Assembly: GCA_012845835.1 (NCBI GenBank)
Contig: JABAKD010000008.1
Coordinates: forward strand, 12,715,001 to 12,779,000
Length of the DNA: 64,000 nt
Source: Undaria pinnatifida
Lineage: Eukaryota > Sar > Phaeophyceae > Laminariales > Alariaceae
Direction: 5' to 3'
Shown piece after piece: positions 54,201-64,000 of the stretch. A model generated the notes under the pieces. That model was not told the DNA's origin. It ran no database searches and saw nothing but the letters and a program-made list of their open reading frames with translations. The first letter of the stretch is position 1; every line of letters starts with the position of its first letter. A program made the translations under genes and the position numbers.

Positions 54201-55255
54201 TTATATATCCTCCTGGAGATCCGGGTAAAAAAAGCTCAAGCTCCATACACTTTCGTTTGTGTACCAGTTTTCGTCCATCTGCAGAGCGCAGACTTTGTGT
54301 TAACCTCGCCCCTCCGGTTTAGTCAACACTATGGACTTGCCGGCCTTCTTCGGCTGAACCCTATAAGGTTCAACCAAGAAGGTGAGATAGCCACCCAGGA
54401 ATCGACAGCTATTTTCGCTCTGTCTTTACCCTGGGTAGTGCGGGATTTGCCTGCAATCCTACATCCCCCCTGCTTGTGGCAACTGTCATAATAATGCTCG
54501 TTCCATCTTGGTGCATACTCAAATGTAGAATCTTCAAATTCCAATAAAGTGTAAGGGCATCGCCTTCAACATCATCCCGGTAATCAACACTCAGCCTTTC
54601 CAATAAAACCGTCGTGAGCTCAATGAAATAAGAGAGACCAAGCGTCATTGCCGCCGTTCAACACGAGCTTCTAAACAATACTGACTCAAACTCCAAAACC
54701 CGGCATCCAGTACGCAGCGCTGTATCTAGGGACGTTTCGTCCGCGGTAATCAAACGGGAATCGCCGAGTAAATTAGGGTCGAGCGCATCCGCACAGCAGT
54801 AGTATTCCGTAGGATGGGCTAAGAAGTTGCGCTGTAGGCCTCCCGAAATTCAACCATAAAAAAACCCAAAATATCAACATGTTATACCTCTTGCCCATGA
54901 TAAACGCCATGTCCTCCATCATCAATGATTCATTATTGAAATGGAGATGACAAATCTCAAATTTCATTGGTGGGTACACCCACTTAAGAGAGGTGTGGTA
55001 CAAGCCGAAAATAGCTCTCTTGGTTGGCTTTCTCTCATATGCCGACTAAAGAGAGTTTGTCTCTTGAGTCGGATATTCAGCGAAAAACACGATTTTCATG
55101 AGTGCATGAAAGGCGGCCGAGTCGAAAGTGCGTTGGGGTGGAATTGGACGCCCCTGAGAGTCATGAATGTATGGTGAACAATTCATTTTATTGTGCATGC
55201 ACGGAAGTCGAACATTGCAATGTGTACCGTTTCTTCCATCACTCCATACTGCATA
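54201..55255. other. No recognisable gene
   Basis: Short minus-strand frames (54409-54648, 54773-55003) match nothing I know. No repeat was detected by eye. Confidence 0.35.
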
Positions 55256-55259
55256 CTGC

Positions 55260-56480
55260 TGTACGGTATGTCATGCAGTGTACCTTGCACAAGAAAACGC
55301 TACCTTCTGTTTGTGCATCTTGCGGCGCACTCGCCGTCCAAGCCCTGCGCAGATCACTGCCGATTTCTCTTGAATTTGTATCGACTGTGGAAAAAATATT
55401 CCCGCGACTGCCGCGACTATGGAAAACGAACACAAGAGCAGTACAAACAATCGAACTGACATAATTGAACCTACCAACTCACGAAATGGCCAGTACCATG
55501 GTGCGTGATTCTTGTCAAACCTCGCACGTTTCGTGCCAACGGGGAGCGGAGCACTCTTATCATCATACTCTACTCCGTTTTCGCTCGCCAACTGTTCGGC
55601 GAATGTCTACTGGGAAACCGTCAACACTCCCTTCTCCCAATCCCTCTCCTACAAGCACCCGGATTACCAACGTAGCTCTCCAAGGTTTTTGACCGGAACC
55701 ATCTGGCTTTTATTTGTCAAACTGATCACTTCTAGTCTTCTCTCCTACTGCGAATATGTCATCCACTTGCACCACTATGGTCATCACTGCTCTCCCTTCC
55801 TGCAGTAACCGGAAAACTCATGCATCTGCCAGACACAACCCCAAAGTCAACACACATCTAGTAAGGCGCGCATGCCTGCTTCAAGCCAAGCAGGCTCTTG
55901 TTCAGCCTTACTATCTACCCCGACAACTCTCCGGAACCCTGAGGCAAACACATCAACACGTTTTCTTCCAGATCAGGTGGCACGAAAGCCTGTTCGATCT
56001 CAAAAAATCGCAAGTCGGGGTCCAATTCGCAGGCTATGGCTGTCAACAACCGAACACTCGAAGCAACAACAATGGACGCAAAAATATATAAAAAAATCAA
56101 CGTTGGCTCTTTGCTCATCCCCCCGCGCTACCATTCTCTCCTTAGTTTTAGGTGGCCATATGTACTCATCTGCCTTCGTATCAAACACCCACATCGCGTT
56201 GATGTTGTCCACTCGTTGCTATACCGGCTCAAACGTCCCCGCCTCCAGTAAAATCCGTAACACTCCCGACCAGAGGAATCCTTCCATAGATGTGCGTGCT
56301 CGGACCGCATGGCCTCCGTATGAGTCCTGGGAACTTTGAGGTCCCTCGCGTGACATTGCGGCAAGTCCGGAGGCTTGTAGGACGGTCGCTGGTCGCTCAG
56401 CGTAGCGTGGATGTCTTCGCGGGTAGCAAGCATCGCCGCCATGGCCCAAGGTATCCCCCCAGACTTCCCAGCAAATAGCT
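55260..56480 (-). pseudogene. Copia element D: decayed reverse transcriptase
   Basis: Broken minus-strand frames contain, in RT order, LPQCHARDLKVPRTHTEAMR, EAGTFEPV, DNINAMWVFDTKADEYIWPP, KERMVARGDEQRANVDFF, SVRLLTAIACELDPDLRFFE and IEQAFVPPDLEENVLMCLPQ. LNKSLLGLKQAC, then a ruined palm region, then HAPWYWPFRELVGSIM follow. It is a family distinct from A/B and C. No catalytic YVDD is readable. RNase H is not seen downstream. Confidence 0.8.
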
Positions 56481-56484
56481 CCTC

Positions 56485-56690
56485 TTCGCGGTCCTCCACG
56501 GCGGACGTAATTTGCTGGCCGCCCTCACTATGCATCCTTCCCCCGCGGTCCTCCACAGCGGACGTTAGCTGCTCGCACCTCTCACTATGTGACCTCCCAC
56601 CGCGGTCCTCCACCGGGCGTCAGCTGCTCGCGGCTCTCGCCATGTGATCTCCCGCCGCGGTCCTCCACGGCAGGCGGCTCCTGGCGACGG
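56485..56690 (-). repeat. 63-bp coding-type minisatellite upstream of Copia D RT
   Basis: gcggtcctccac recurs at about 56492, 56557, 56602 and 56660. On the minus strand the unit reads (S)AVEDRGGRSHSERCEQLTS and variants. It lies where the integrase-RT linker should be. Confidence 0.7.
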
Positions 56691-56879
56691 CCAGCATCCA
56701 CCGCTCCACGCGTATCCAGCAGCAACGCCGTGTTGCCCATCATGAACAGGAGGCCAGCGCTGTGACTGCAAACCTCGCCGTTTTCCACTGGCGGCCTGGA
56801 AGGCGGCTCTTCCAGTGTTGTCGAGACGTGTAATGTCGGCGTGTCTTAAAACTGGACCGTCGTCGAGGGGGTACGGCTA

Positions 56880-57085
56880 GACACCCGCTGCGGCTCCGTG
56901 TACGGTGACGGTTGTGACGGTGGCGGATGTGACGTCTATGATGGTGACATCCTTGATTGTGACGGCTGTGATGGCGACGTCTGTGACGGTGACAGTTGAG
57001 ACGGTGACGGCTGTGACCTTGACGTGTGACGGTGAAGAATATGACGGTGACGGCTGTAATGGCTGTGACGGCAGCGTGTAGGTTA
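56880..57085 (-). repeat. gtgacg-type short tandem repeat
   Basis: Degenerate repeats of gtgacggt(t/g)gtgac and gtgacgtctgtgacgg, mostly 9 or 15 bp, give a Val-Thr-Ala repeat (TVTVTDVAITAVTIKDVTI) on the minus strand. It may belong to the Copia D linker. Confidence 0.65.
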
Positions 57086-57234
57086 TGTTGAACCCGGGCG
57101 ACGTTGTCGGCGGGGCGGCGTCCATTGAGCCCGCTGAACCCCCCGCGGCGGCCGGCGGCGGCAACGGCAGGACGGGCGCACGGGGGAATATCCGTACGAT
57201 GTCACTGGTGTAGCACACGCCAGGGAATGCTGTT

Positions 57235-57800
57235 GCTTCTCTCCTGCTTCGGCTGCATCCTGGTACCGAAAACTCTCGTCAATCCCTCCATAAGGCGATC
57301 GGTGGGTAGGTTGTCGCTGCCTCGGAAAACTTGTTCCTCGGGTTGCGTTCTCCTCTCTTCGTCTGCTTCCGCTTGGGTTGCGTTGGCTTTTTCTTGTTGG
57401 ACGTTCTCGGCAGCTGCTTGCTGCCCGAACACTTGGCTGTCTACATACTGCTGTATGGCTTGTTTTGGGTTTTCTGCCGTATCGGAAAAAAGAGGCCGCC
57501 AGATATCGTGCTTCGAGGAAGCCCAACGTGGTCAAGATGGACCTCAATCCTTTTCTCGATATTACAGAAGAACAAAGACAAGCCATACAGCAGTATGTAG
57601 ACAGCCAAGTGATCGAGCAGCAAGCAGCTGCCCAGTGCATCCAACAAGAAGAAGCCAACGCAACCCAAGCGCAAGCAGACGAGGAGAGGAGAACGCAACC
57701 CGAGGAACAAGATTTCCGAGGCAGCGACAACCTACCCACCGATCGCCTTGTAGAGGGGTTGACGAGAGTCTTCGATACCATGATGCGAACCAGGCGGATA
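57235..57800. repeat. Inverted repeat with coding-like arms
   Basis: The left arm (about 57235-57480, minus sense) and right arm (about 57537-57800, plus sense) encode the same peptide series reading outward from the centre: ITEEQRQAIQQYVDSQV (right) or its ruined equivalent (left), QQAAA, ANATQA(Q/E)ADEERRTQPEEQ, FRGSDNLPTDRL and EGLTRVF. The arms are about 80-85% alike by eye and are separated by about 55 bp. The conserved sense suggests that a real protein fragment was duplicated in inverted form. The family is unknown. Confidence 0.8.
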
Positions 57801-58144
57801 AGCATCAGCATTCCGCGGCAGCTACTGCTTCACAGGCATTTTTTTTGTTTTTTAGTCAGACTTGCATTAGGACGCCTGCAGTTTTTTATGGTAATTCCAA
57901 GGTAGGAGAGGACCCACAGTGATTCAGAAGGTGTCGGTTTTGACGAGCCAGATGAATGCCTTCTTTGGGCGACAACGTTGTTTAGGCGGTAGAGTCGCCC
58001 ACACCGATCAAGACGGGGCGATCGGGGGTCGATTGGGTGGCTTTGGAAGGAGAGTTCGGGGTAGTTAGTCGACAAGGCCTGCCGGGCTTGGGGAATACTT
58101 ATAAACACAATCCTGTACACGCCCATACGACTACAGGTTAAAGT

Positions 58145-58385
58145 TGCAGGGAGCCCTATTCATAGCAAATGGTGGACTATTTTCAAGAAGTGTTGCGCCC
58201 CCCAATCCGCGGCAGCAAAGGCGCGGCTGATCCAGGCATGGTACAGTTTTGACATGAAGGATGGTGAAGCACCGAACGAATATTTTGCGAGGGGCAGTGT
58301 GCTGGGGAATCAGCTCGGTACCCATGATGTCGTACACACAGATACAGATGTTGACCAACTCTTCGCTCGTGTTCTTAACCCACCC
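58145..58385 (+). pseudogene. Copia gag fragment
   Basis: The plus frame reads KWWTIFKKCCAPQSAAAKAR, LIQAWYSFDMKDGEAPNEYF, ARGSVLGNQLGTHDVVHTDT and DVDQLFARVL. The pattern 'W..L...F.......L...L..L.M..G.....Y......L...L' is that of UBN2-type Copia gag. It is on the opposite strand to the Copia D RT. The next 58450-58800 is repeat. Confidence 0.65.
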
Positions 58386-58449
58386 ACCCCCGCCCCCTGT
58401 TGGATGCCCCTCTTTTCGTGTGGCTGGGGCGGGGCCCTCGGGTGTTGGC

Positions 58450-58800
58450 TTGGTTGCCTAGGTCCATCAGGTTGAGTATGTCAAGGTAGAAGCCGTCGAC
58501 GGGATCTGGGAGGGAGTCGTAAAACAGTATCTCCATTATCGTTTTCTCCGAAAGAAGCCCCAAGCCGGATGAAACTTCCATAATAATTCCTGCGTCCGTC
58601 CACGGGCCCTGCGAAGGGCTCGTAACACAGGTCTCGATTATCGTTCTCTCCGAAAGAAACGCCGAGCCGGCTGAAACCTCCCTAACTGTTCCTCCGACAT
58701 GCCGAATACAATGTACAACTCCCTGAATATGATTTTCGTATGACCATATTCGTAGATACTATCCAATTACACGTATCGCACACTGGTGCGAGCAGTTAGT
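58450..58800 (-). repeat. Dispersed coding-like repeat, copy 2
   Basis: Counterpart of 53820-54200 (see there). It carries an internal partial duplication around ctccgaaagaa(g/a)c-ccaagccgg (58547 and 58644). The following 58801-59390 shows no gene. Confidence 0.55.
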
Positions 58801-59389
58801 CAATCCTACATACAGGAGCGGCCGTCACTCAAATTAGTCCGCGCTGGTGAGGCAGGGGCCGCAACCACCCGAGCTACACTGCAAAATGATCTCCGACGCG
58901 CGCACAGCATGTAGTTGATCGTACCGGTGCGCGCCCATACTATTTCCGAGGAACGTAGTGTAATCAGAACCCACGATACACACTAAAAGGTATGCATTCC
59001 TCTGTTTTTGCTAGCCGCATACATAAATAGTTCATATTTGGAAAAAAAAAAAAAGTTTGCATCCCTAGGGGTGCATGTAAGCGATTCATCCCTACCCAAA
59101 GTATTGTATTTTGTACTTTATACACGCTCCCTGATGCCAACCTTTTACTGAATTTCGGGCTAGGCTTCGTAAGGCTTTGGCTTCTGGACTGGTTGGGACC
59201 TGGTACCAGATATACCGGTATACTTATAGTATGTTAAATAGGGGTGCATGCTATTTCAGGGGTGCGTACAAGTAGGTTGTATGTTGTATATGTTTGGTCC
59301 TGGTTGCTATAACTATAGTATAGTTCCCCCCGTAATATACATACGGTATAATATCAGGCGTGTTTTTGGTCGCTTATATGATGCACACC

Positions 59390-59650
59390 TGGGCCTCGGA
59401 AGGGTCACCTCCTTCGACCACTGGAATCGAAAGGGTCGCCTCCTTCAACCACTGGAATCGAAAGGGTCATCTCCTTCAACCGCTGGAATTTGTCTCCGAC
59501 ACAGTTTTTTTGTCCCCCCCAACAGTGGGTGCAATTCTGAAGTGGTTAACCTCAGAACGCACGTCCACGTATGTGTCGTGCGTCAATTTTAGCTCGATTG
59601 CCTCGATTGCCTCGATTGCCTCGATTACCTCGATTGCCTCGATTGCCGAA
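59390..59650 (+). repeat. Short minisatellites of about 31 bp and 9 bp
   Basis: (a)agggtc-cctccttcaaccactggaatcg is repeated three times at 59397-59490. ctcgattgc is repeated six times at 59592-59648. Both are noncoding. Confidence 0.85.
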
Positions 59651-59987
59651 CATAACGGTTCTATGATAAAGCGGCAACAGCAGGCAGCCCAAGCTGCCAC
59701 GACCGACCTCCTATGGTTGTGTCGAGCTGCCGCGACCGACCTCTTGGGGTTATGTCGACGACGGCGGTCGGTCGCGCGGGTACTTCGCTTGTATCAGACT
59801 GTGGCGTGATGGCGTACCTCTCCGGGAGAGAGCGGTGCTTTTTGTTTTTTATTTGGCCAGCCCTCGCCTGTAACACAGAACAGCGACCAGATGCAAGCGC
59901 GCGATTGGCAACACCCGGGACCTCCTCCGGTTCAGGCTCTGGAACCTGGAACCCCCTCAACGTCTCTGGCATGCCCAGCTAATTTCC

Positions 59988-60230
59988 CTACTATCCCTTC
60001 TGTGATATTTTTCTAATGTTTTTGGTTGTTTGTCTCATGCACAACGGAATTGTTTGGAGTTTTTTTTCAATTCGTCATGTCATATTGTCTTACTTCGAAG
60101 TATATTTGGCTACTATCCCTGCTGTGATACTTTTCTAATGTTTTTGGTTGTTTGTCCCATGCACAACGGAATTGCTTGGAGTTTTTGTTCAATTCATCAT
60201 GTCATACTGTCTCACTTCGAAGTATACCTT
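59988..60230 (+). repeat. Tandem duplication of about 121 bp
   Basis: ctactatccctnctgtgata, tctaatgtttttggttgttt, catgcacaacggaatt and cacttcgaagtata appear at 59988-60108 and 60109-60229 with few differences. The following 60231-60840 has looser 'cgtaccttg-accttt-a-agggctg' repeats and no recognised gene. Confidence 0.85.
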
Positions 60231-60841
60231 AAACGTGAATGTTTGTTTCGTACCTTGTACCTTTTACAGAGCTGCGTGATTCTCTAATACCTTTAATGTG
60301 AACCGTTCGTACCTTGCACCTGGTGCTGGGCTGGGTGTTGATGCTGTACCTCCACCGTGAATCCGTCGTACTTGCTTTGTACCTTTAATAGGGCTGCGCG
60401 CTTCATTCGTGCTACATATGTTACGTACCAGGTACACCTTTTGTGGTCGGTTTTGTTGCTCACGCCGTTTCGAAGTTTTCCTTCAACGTCAGGGGTACTC
60501 CGCGGTCCGAATCTCGATGCTCGTGCGTATTGTCTTCACATCTAATTGCTATTTCTGCCCAGCGATACCATCACACCAAGTGCCCATCCCGATTCTTATC
60601 CTTATGGAGAGATCCAAGTTGTATGGTCGCTGTCATGTGGTCAACAACTGTGAGAGCGAAAAAAGCGGAAGGGCTAGACCGGGGTAGCACATACATCAAA
60701 ACAAGTGATAACAGAGCAACACATAATTAGCAGGGTAGCACATTGAATTTTCACCATTATTAACACGCTTGATCACTCGTGCCGCGGTTTGTCTCACCCC
60801 ACGATTTTGCTCGCCCGTCGCACCCTGTATAACCTTGGCAG

Positions 60842-63433
60842 GCGTTTCGATCCCACTCAGGAGTAAGGGACGGGCCTGCCTCGGAGGTTTCGGTGGTCGC
60901 ATCAGCACCGGGAAAGGTTATCCTCTTTGGCGAGCACGCGGTGGTGTACGGCAAAACTGCTGTAGGGGCGGCGGTGTCGGACCTTCGTGTTGTAGTCACA
61001 GCGGTGAGACAGTGGTGACGATGGTGGCGGTGGTGGTGGTGGCGATGGTAGTGTTGGTGATGGTGGGGGCGGTGGTTGTGGTGATAGTGTTGGCGGTGTT
61101 GGTAGTGGTAGGAGCGTCGGTGTCGGACCTTCGCGTTGTCGTCACAGCGGTGAGACAATAATCGGCGACTGGTGGTGGTGGTGGTGGTGGTGGTGGTGGT
61201 GGTGGTGGAGGTGGTGATGGTAGTGGTAAATGGTAGTGGACAATTTTTAAGGCGTTGAGGGAAGGGGGGTGGGGGGGGTATACTCATGAAGTTGCATGGC
61301 TAGTGTCTTAGAGTCATGGTGGCGGGAGAGGAGGGTCAATACTCAGACGTGCTCAAAATGTTTTTGTAGAATAGAACTTGCGCAATCCCCGGCAAACGAG
61401 TCTACCGCCCCCCCCCCGCGAACGAACGCCTCACTGTGTTTCACGTTTGGTGCAGCCAAAGCCTGCCTGGTCGGTGCAAACCCGACATGCTCCTCCCCGG
61501 CATTGTAGGGGTACGAGGGTCTACCAGGGTCTAGCAGGGTCTATCGTCTTTAGACTATGACCATGCGTGATATATGTACACCTCCCCTCTGTGGCCATAC
61601 GACTTCGGCTGTGCATGAAATGAGCATACCCCCCCCTCCCATCCGCTCGCACGTATTGTTACCAGCGGCCTCCGGTCACGGCACCAACCCCCCCCACCCG
61701 CCCCTCCCGCGCCTGCTCCGTCTCGGCAGGGATGCGTGGTCAAAGGTCAAATGACTAAGGCAGGCAGCAAATGAGTACGCCTCCCCCGCCTCCCCCCAAC
61801 CGCACGCCACATTATCGCATGTAACACAATTTGGTGGCGCTGCAGCGTTCCATGGCAGAGCCATCGCTAGTGATCGAGCTTGCTTACCTCCCCCCCAAAC
61901 CCGAACGCCTCATTCCCCCATGTAACGCTCTTTTATGACGCTGCAGCGTTCCACGGCGGATCCATCGCTAGTGATCGAGCTTCCTGATCTCGCGGCGAGC
62001 TTAAGGCGAACATCGCAGGAAGTCGCCACGGCCTTCAGCTATGCTCTTGCGGTTGGTGAGAACAGCCAGTTATTTTCACGGCAGATGAAAAGTAGATGGG
62101 AACGCGGTGGCAACGGGGGGGGGGCGGGGGGGGAGGCAGGGGCTGGGGAGGTAGTTGTTCCGGATCGCAATTTTTGCTCAGTTTTTTGGCTTCTCGATTT
62201 ATATTCGTTTTTTGTGCGTTTTTGTGTTGTTTTCTCTCCCGCCTCCACTCCCACACACCCCCTTCTGCTGCCCCCCGCTCATGCATTTCCCCATTCTCCA
62301 ACTGTCGCTTTCTACCGGCCATCATTTGTTTTATGTTTTGTCTCTTTTTCGTCTTCTTTTGGATTTTTTTTTTATTCGTTTTTCACGCATTTGTTTTGTC
62401 GCTTGTTTTTCTTCGTTATTGTCGAAAGCGCCTGGAGGGACGCCGGCGCCACCGACCCCGGCGCACCTGGAGCTGATCTCGTCTTTCATCGGAGACGGTT
62501 GGTCACAAGAGAGCAAGAAGGCTCTCACCCCGCTGGTGTTTTTGGCTCTGGCGCTCGTACCCAACGTTTTCCTCTGGGGAGCAGGGTAAGATTTGTTTTT
62601 GGATGTTTTGAACTGTAGAATTTTATAGTTGCTTGACGAGTTTCGCTTGCTTTTTACTTTTTTTGGGGGGGGGAGAGGTGTACCCGTCGACAGCAGAATG
62701 GCGAGAGGTGGACGTGTCCCCGAGACCGTTGCGGTGGCACACGTATCGAGTTATGCCAGCGCCCCACATTCGTCCCCCAATGCCAATGCCAACTCCAACT
62801 CCAAACCCACGCCCACCCTGAACCCAAATCACCGATCAACCAAATCACCCATTAACCACAACCCCGAACCCGACCCCAACTCCAACGCTAACCCCAACCC
62901 CAATAACCTATTTTCCTTTCTCTCCCGTTCCCAGCCCTGCGGCTCGAGGGCTTTCCATCACTGCGTTCAGCGCGTCCCTCCCGGTAGGGGCCGGCCTCGG
63001 TTCCTCCGCCGCGCTCTGCGTTGCTACCTCGGCCGCCCTGACGCGCCTATCGTCCCTGCTGTCTCAAGGCGGCCGTAGCAGTAATGGTGGTGGTGGTTTT
63101 GGTGCTGGTGGTGGCGGCGGTGGTGGTGGGTGTTTCGAAGGGAAGTGGCACGATCCGACAGTCCTTGGATCTACGGAGGCGGTGCGTAAAGGAGGGGGTG
63201 GGTCAGGGATGGGCGTCGGGGTTGGAATTGGCGGTGGTGGGTCGGATGGGAGGCCCAGGGGTGCTTCGGGAAGGCGGCCTTCGGCTTCTGAGCTGGAGCG
63301 TATTAACGCGTGGGCGTTCGCGGGGGAGACGGTGCTGCATGGGACGCCGTCGGGGCTGGACAACACAGTGAGCTGCTATGGAGGAGCTATCAAGTTTGTG
63401 AAAGGCACGGGCGGTGCCGGAAACGTGACTGCG
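60842..63433 (+). CDS. MVK: Mevalonate kinase, N-terminal two thirds (four exons seen, 3' end outside window)
   Basis: GHMP-family kinase that phosphorylates mevalonate with ATP in the mevalonate isoprenoid pathway (cytosol or peroxisome). Exon 1 (about 60842/60861-61003) has [20 protein letters not shown] with the conserved Lys. Exon 2 is 61947-62055 ([11 protein letters not shown]). Exon 3 is 62429-62585 ([20 protein letters not shown]). Exon 4 is 62935-63433, with the ATP loop [13 protein letters not shown], then [20 protein letters not shown] and [16 protein letters not shown]. The Glu and Asp of AGE and SGLDN match human Glu193 and Asp204. All junctions are GT-AG and phases fit (0, 1, 2). 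No start codon lies in the exon 1 frame after the stop at 60830, so an upstream exon is missing from my model. The C-terminal GHMP domain is beyond 64000. A Gly-rich insertion of about 60-70 residues follows LLSQGG. Confidence 0.9.
61013..61215 (+). repeat. MVK: Microsatellite (ggtggt/gatggt) in MVK intron 1 with a copy of the exon 1 end
   Basis: gtggtg-type repeats at 61019-61110 and 61169-61210 flank a 42-bp copy (61116-61157) of the end of exon 1 plus its donor (ggtgtcggaccttcg ... cacagcggtgagaca). Frames of His/Thr-rich peptide on the minus strand come from the microsatellite. Confidence 0.8.
61780..61983 (+). repeat. MVK: Tandem duplication of about 100 bp containing the MVK exon 2 acceptor
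   Basis: gctgcagcgttcca-ggc, then ccatcgctagtgatcgagctt occurs at 61840-61882 and again at 61941-61983. An upstream companion block, acctcccccc-aa-cg-acgc, cat-atgtaac, also repeats. The second copy is the true start of exon 2. The first copy has the same cag acceptor and would stay in frame only briefly. Confidence 0.85.
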
Positions 63434-64000
63434 GTGAGGGAGGGGGTCTTTTTTCAGGGAGGGGGAAAAGGGGGGGGGGGGGGGCAGGGGGGTTGGTGGG
63501 GGGGGGAGGGGGAGGGGAGGTCGTTAGGGAGTATCGTACCAGTTTCATCCGCAGAAATTGGTGACTATCGTCGCTTGCCATCGACTGCTTCTGAATCCCG
63601 CGCTTTATTACTGCTAGCGCCATGATCAGGGTATTGAACGCCGTGTTTGGGTTTGCGTGTTGGTTGTTGGCAGTAGGGGTCCCTCAATAAAGCGGTCCGA
63701 ATAAGTGACATCCCGATACAAGGCGATCAAAATAGCTTGGCCCAACTGGGGAAGTGTGGTCGTAGCTCATAACCCGGAGTGGTTAAGGCGGCTTCCCCCA
63801 ATAAGTCTGTCATGTTGCTTTCGCACACCACCGCCTCAATGGGGGACCCCTGTATAGTGCCGTATACTGTAGTGTTGTACTACTACTGTACAGACGTATC
63901 CTGCAGATTGTATTTTTTCTTTCAGGTATGATATGTATACTGGGTATATTGGTTACTTACAACAAGGGCACGAATAGTGTAGCGACCAGAAGGCGCGAAC
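63434..64000 (+). other. MVK: MVK intron (start) with long G-rich tract
   Basis: After donor GCG|GTGAGG the intron carries a G-rich stretch at 63457-63522 (runs of 5-14 G), likely able to form G-quadruplexes. From 63540 to 64000 I see no exon with the GHMP C-terminal motifs. Confidence 0.6.

Noticed and set aside
60760-61287. Minus-strand His/Thr-rich protein of 175 residues
   Set aside because: It is the complement of a ggtggt microsatellite and of MVK exon 1. The plus strand has clear GHMP motifs.
62750-62920. A telomere tract in MVK intron 3
   Set aside because: The repeats are ccaa(t/c)(g/t)cc-like variants without a run of true CCCTAA units, so it is only a C/A-rich simple repeat.

Overview
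This window is eukaryotic nuclear DNA that is very rich in mobile elements. It holds two real host genes, both spliced. One is an Eaf6/MEAF6-type subunit of a MYST histone acetyltransferase complex (minus strand, 42971-45636). The other is the N-terminal two thirds of a mevalonate kinase gene (plus strand, about 60842-63433, running off the window edge). Intron-containing genes, TTAGGG-type interstitial repeats, Copia and chromovirus families and a LINE tail of the 'RKRRLLFAG' type suggest a photosynthetic stramenopile, most likely a brown alga. The sequence alone does not prove this.

Layout. 1-7490: no recognisable gene, but several degenerate tandem arrays (units of about 115, 62, 332 and over 500 bp). 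7487-9939: 5'-truncated Copia copy 'B' (plus) with its 3' LTR. 9940-13956: 5' half of a Ty3/gypsy chromovirus on the minus strand (gag, a NADAR domain, protease, RT). 13957-14930: tRNA-like tandem repeats and two other dispersed repeats. 16200-22690: a 180-bp CCAAT-rich minisatellite interrupted by complete but internally deleted Copia element 'C' (16735-22173, intact CCCGC target duplication). 24225-25190: tRNA-like array with a solo LTR inside. 28144-34562: near full-length, decayed Copia element 'A' (minus). 34563-38124: 3' half of the same chromovirus on the plus strand (RNase H, integrase, chromodomain, Tudor-like tail). 38562-39400: fragment of a second gypsy element. 42971-46455: Eaf6-like gene and a possible divergent gene. 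46849-50540: tRNA-derived SINEs and a 1.5-kb inverted-repeat structure. 52610-58800: LINE tail, decayed Copia pieces, and an inverted repeat with coding-like arms. 59400-60230: small tandem repeats. 60842-64000: mevalonate kinase.

The main structural result is that the two chromovirus halves are one element. Copia A inserted into its RT gene with a 5-bp duplication TGGGT. That duplication now lies at 34563-34567 and, in reverse, at 9940-9944. An inversion of about 18.2 kb between oppositely oriented Copia LTRs (9428-9939 and 28144-28655) explains this. The main biochemical surprise is a NADAR (YbiA/DUF1768-like) domain lying between gag and protease of that chromovirus. All transposon reading frames carry stops or frameshifts, so I treat them as pseudogenes. 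Element C is structurally young (its LTRs differ by one base that I could find) but lacks protease, integrase and most of RT.
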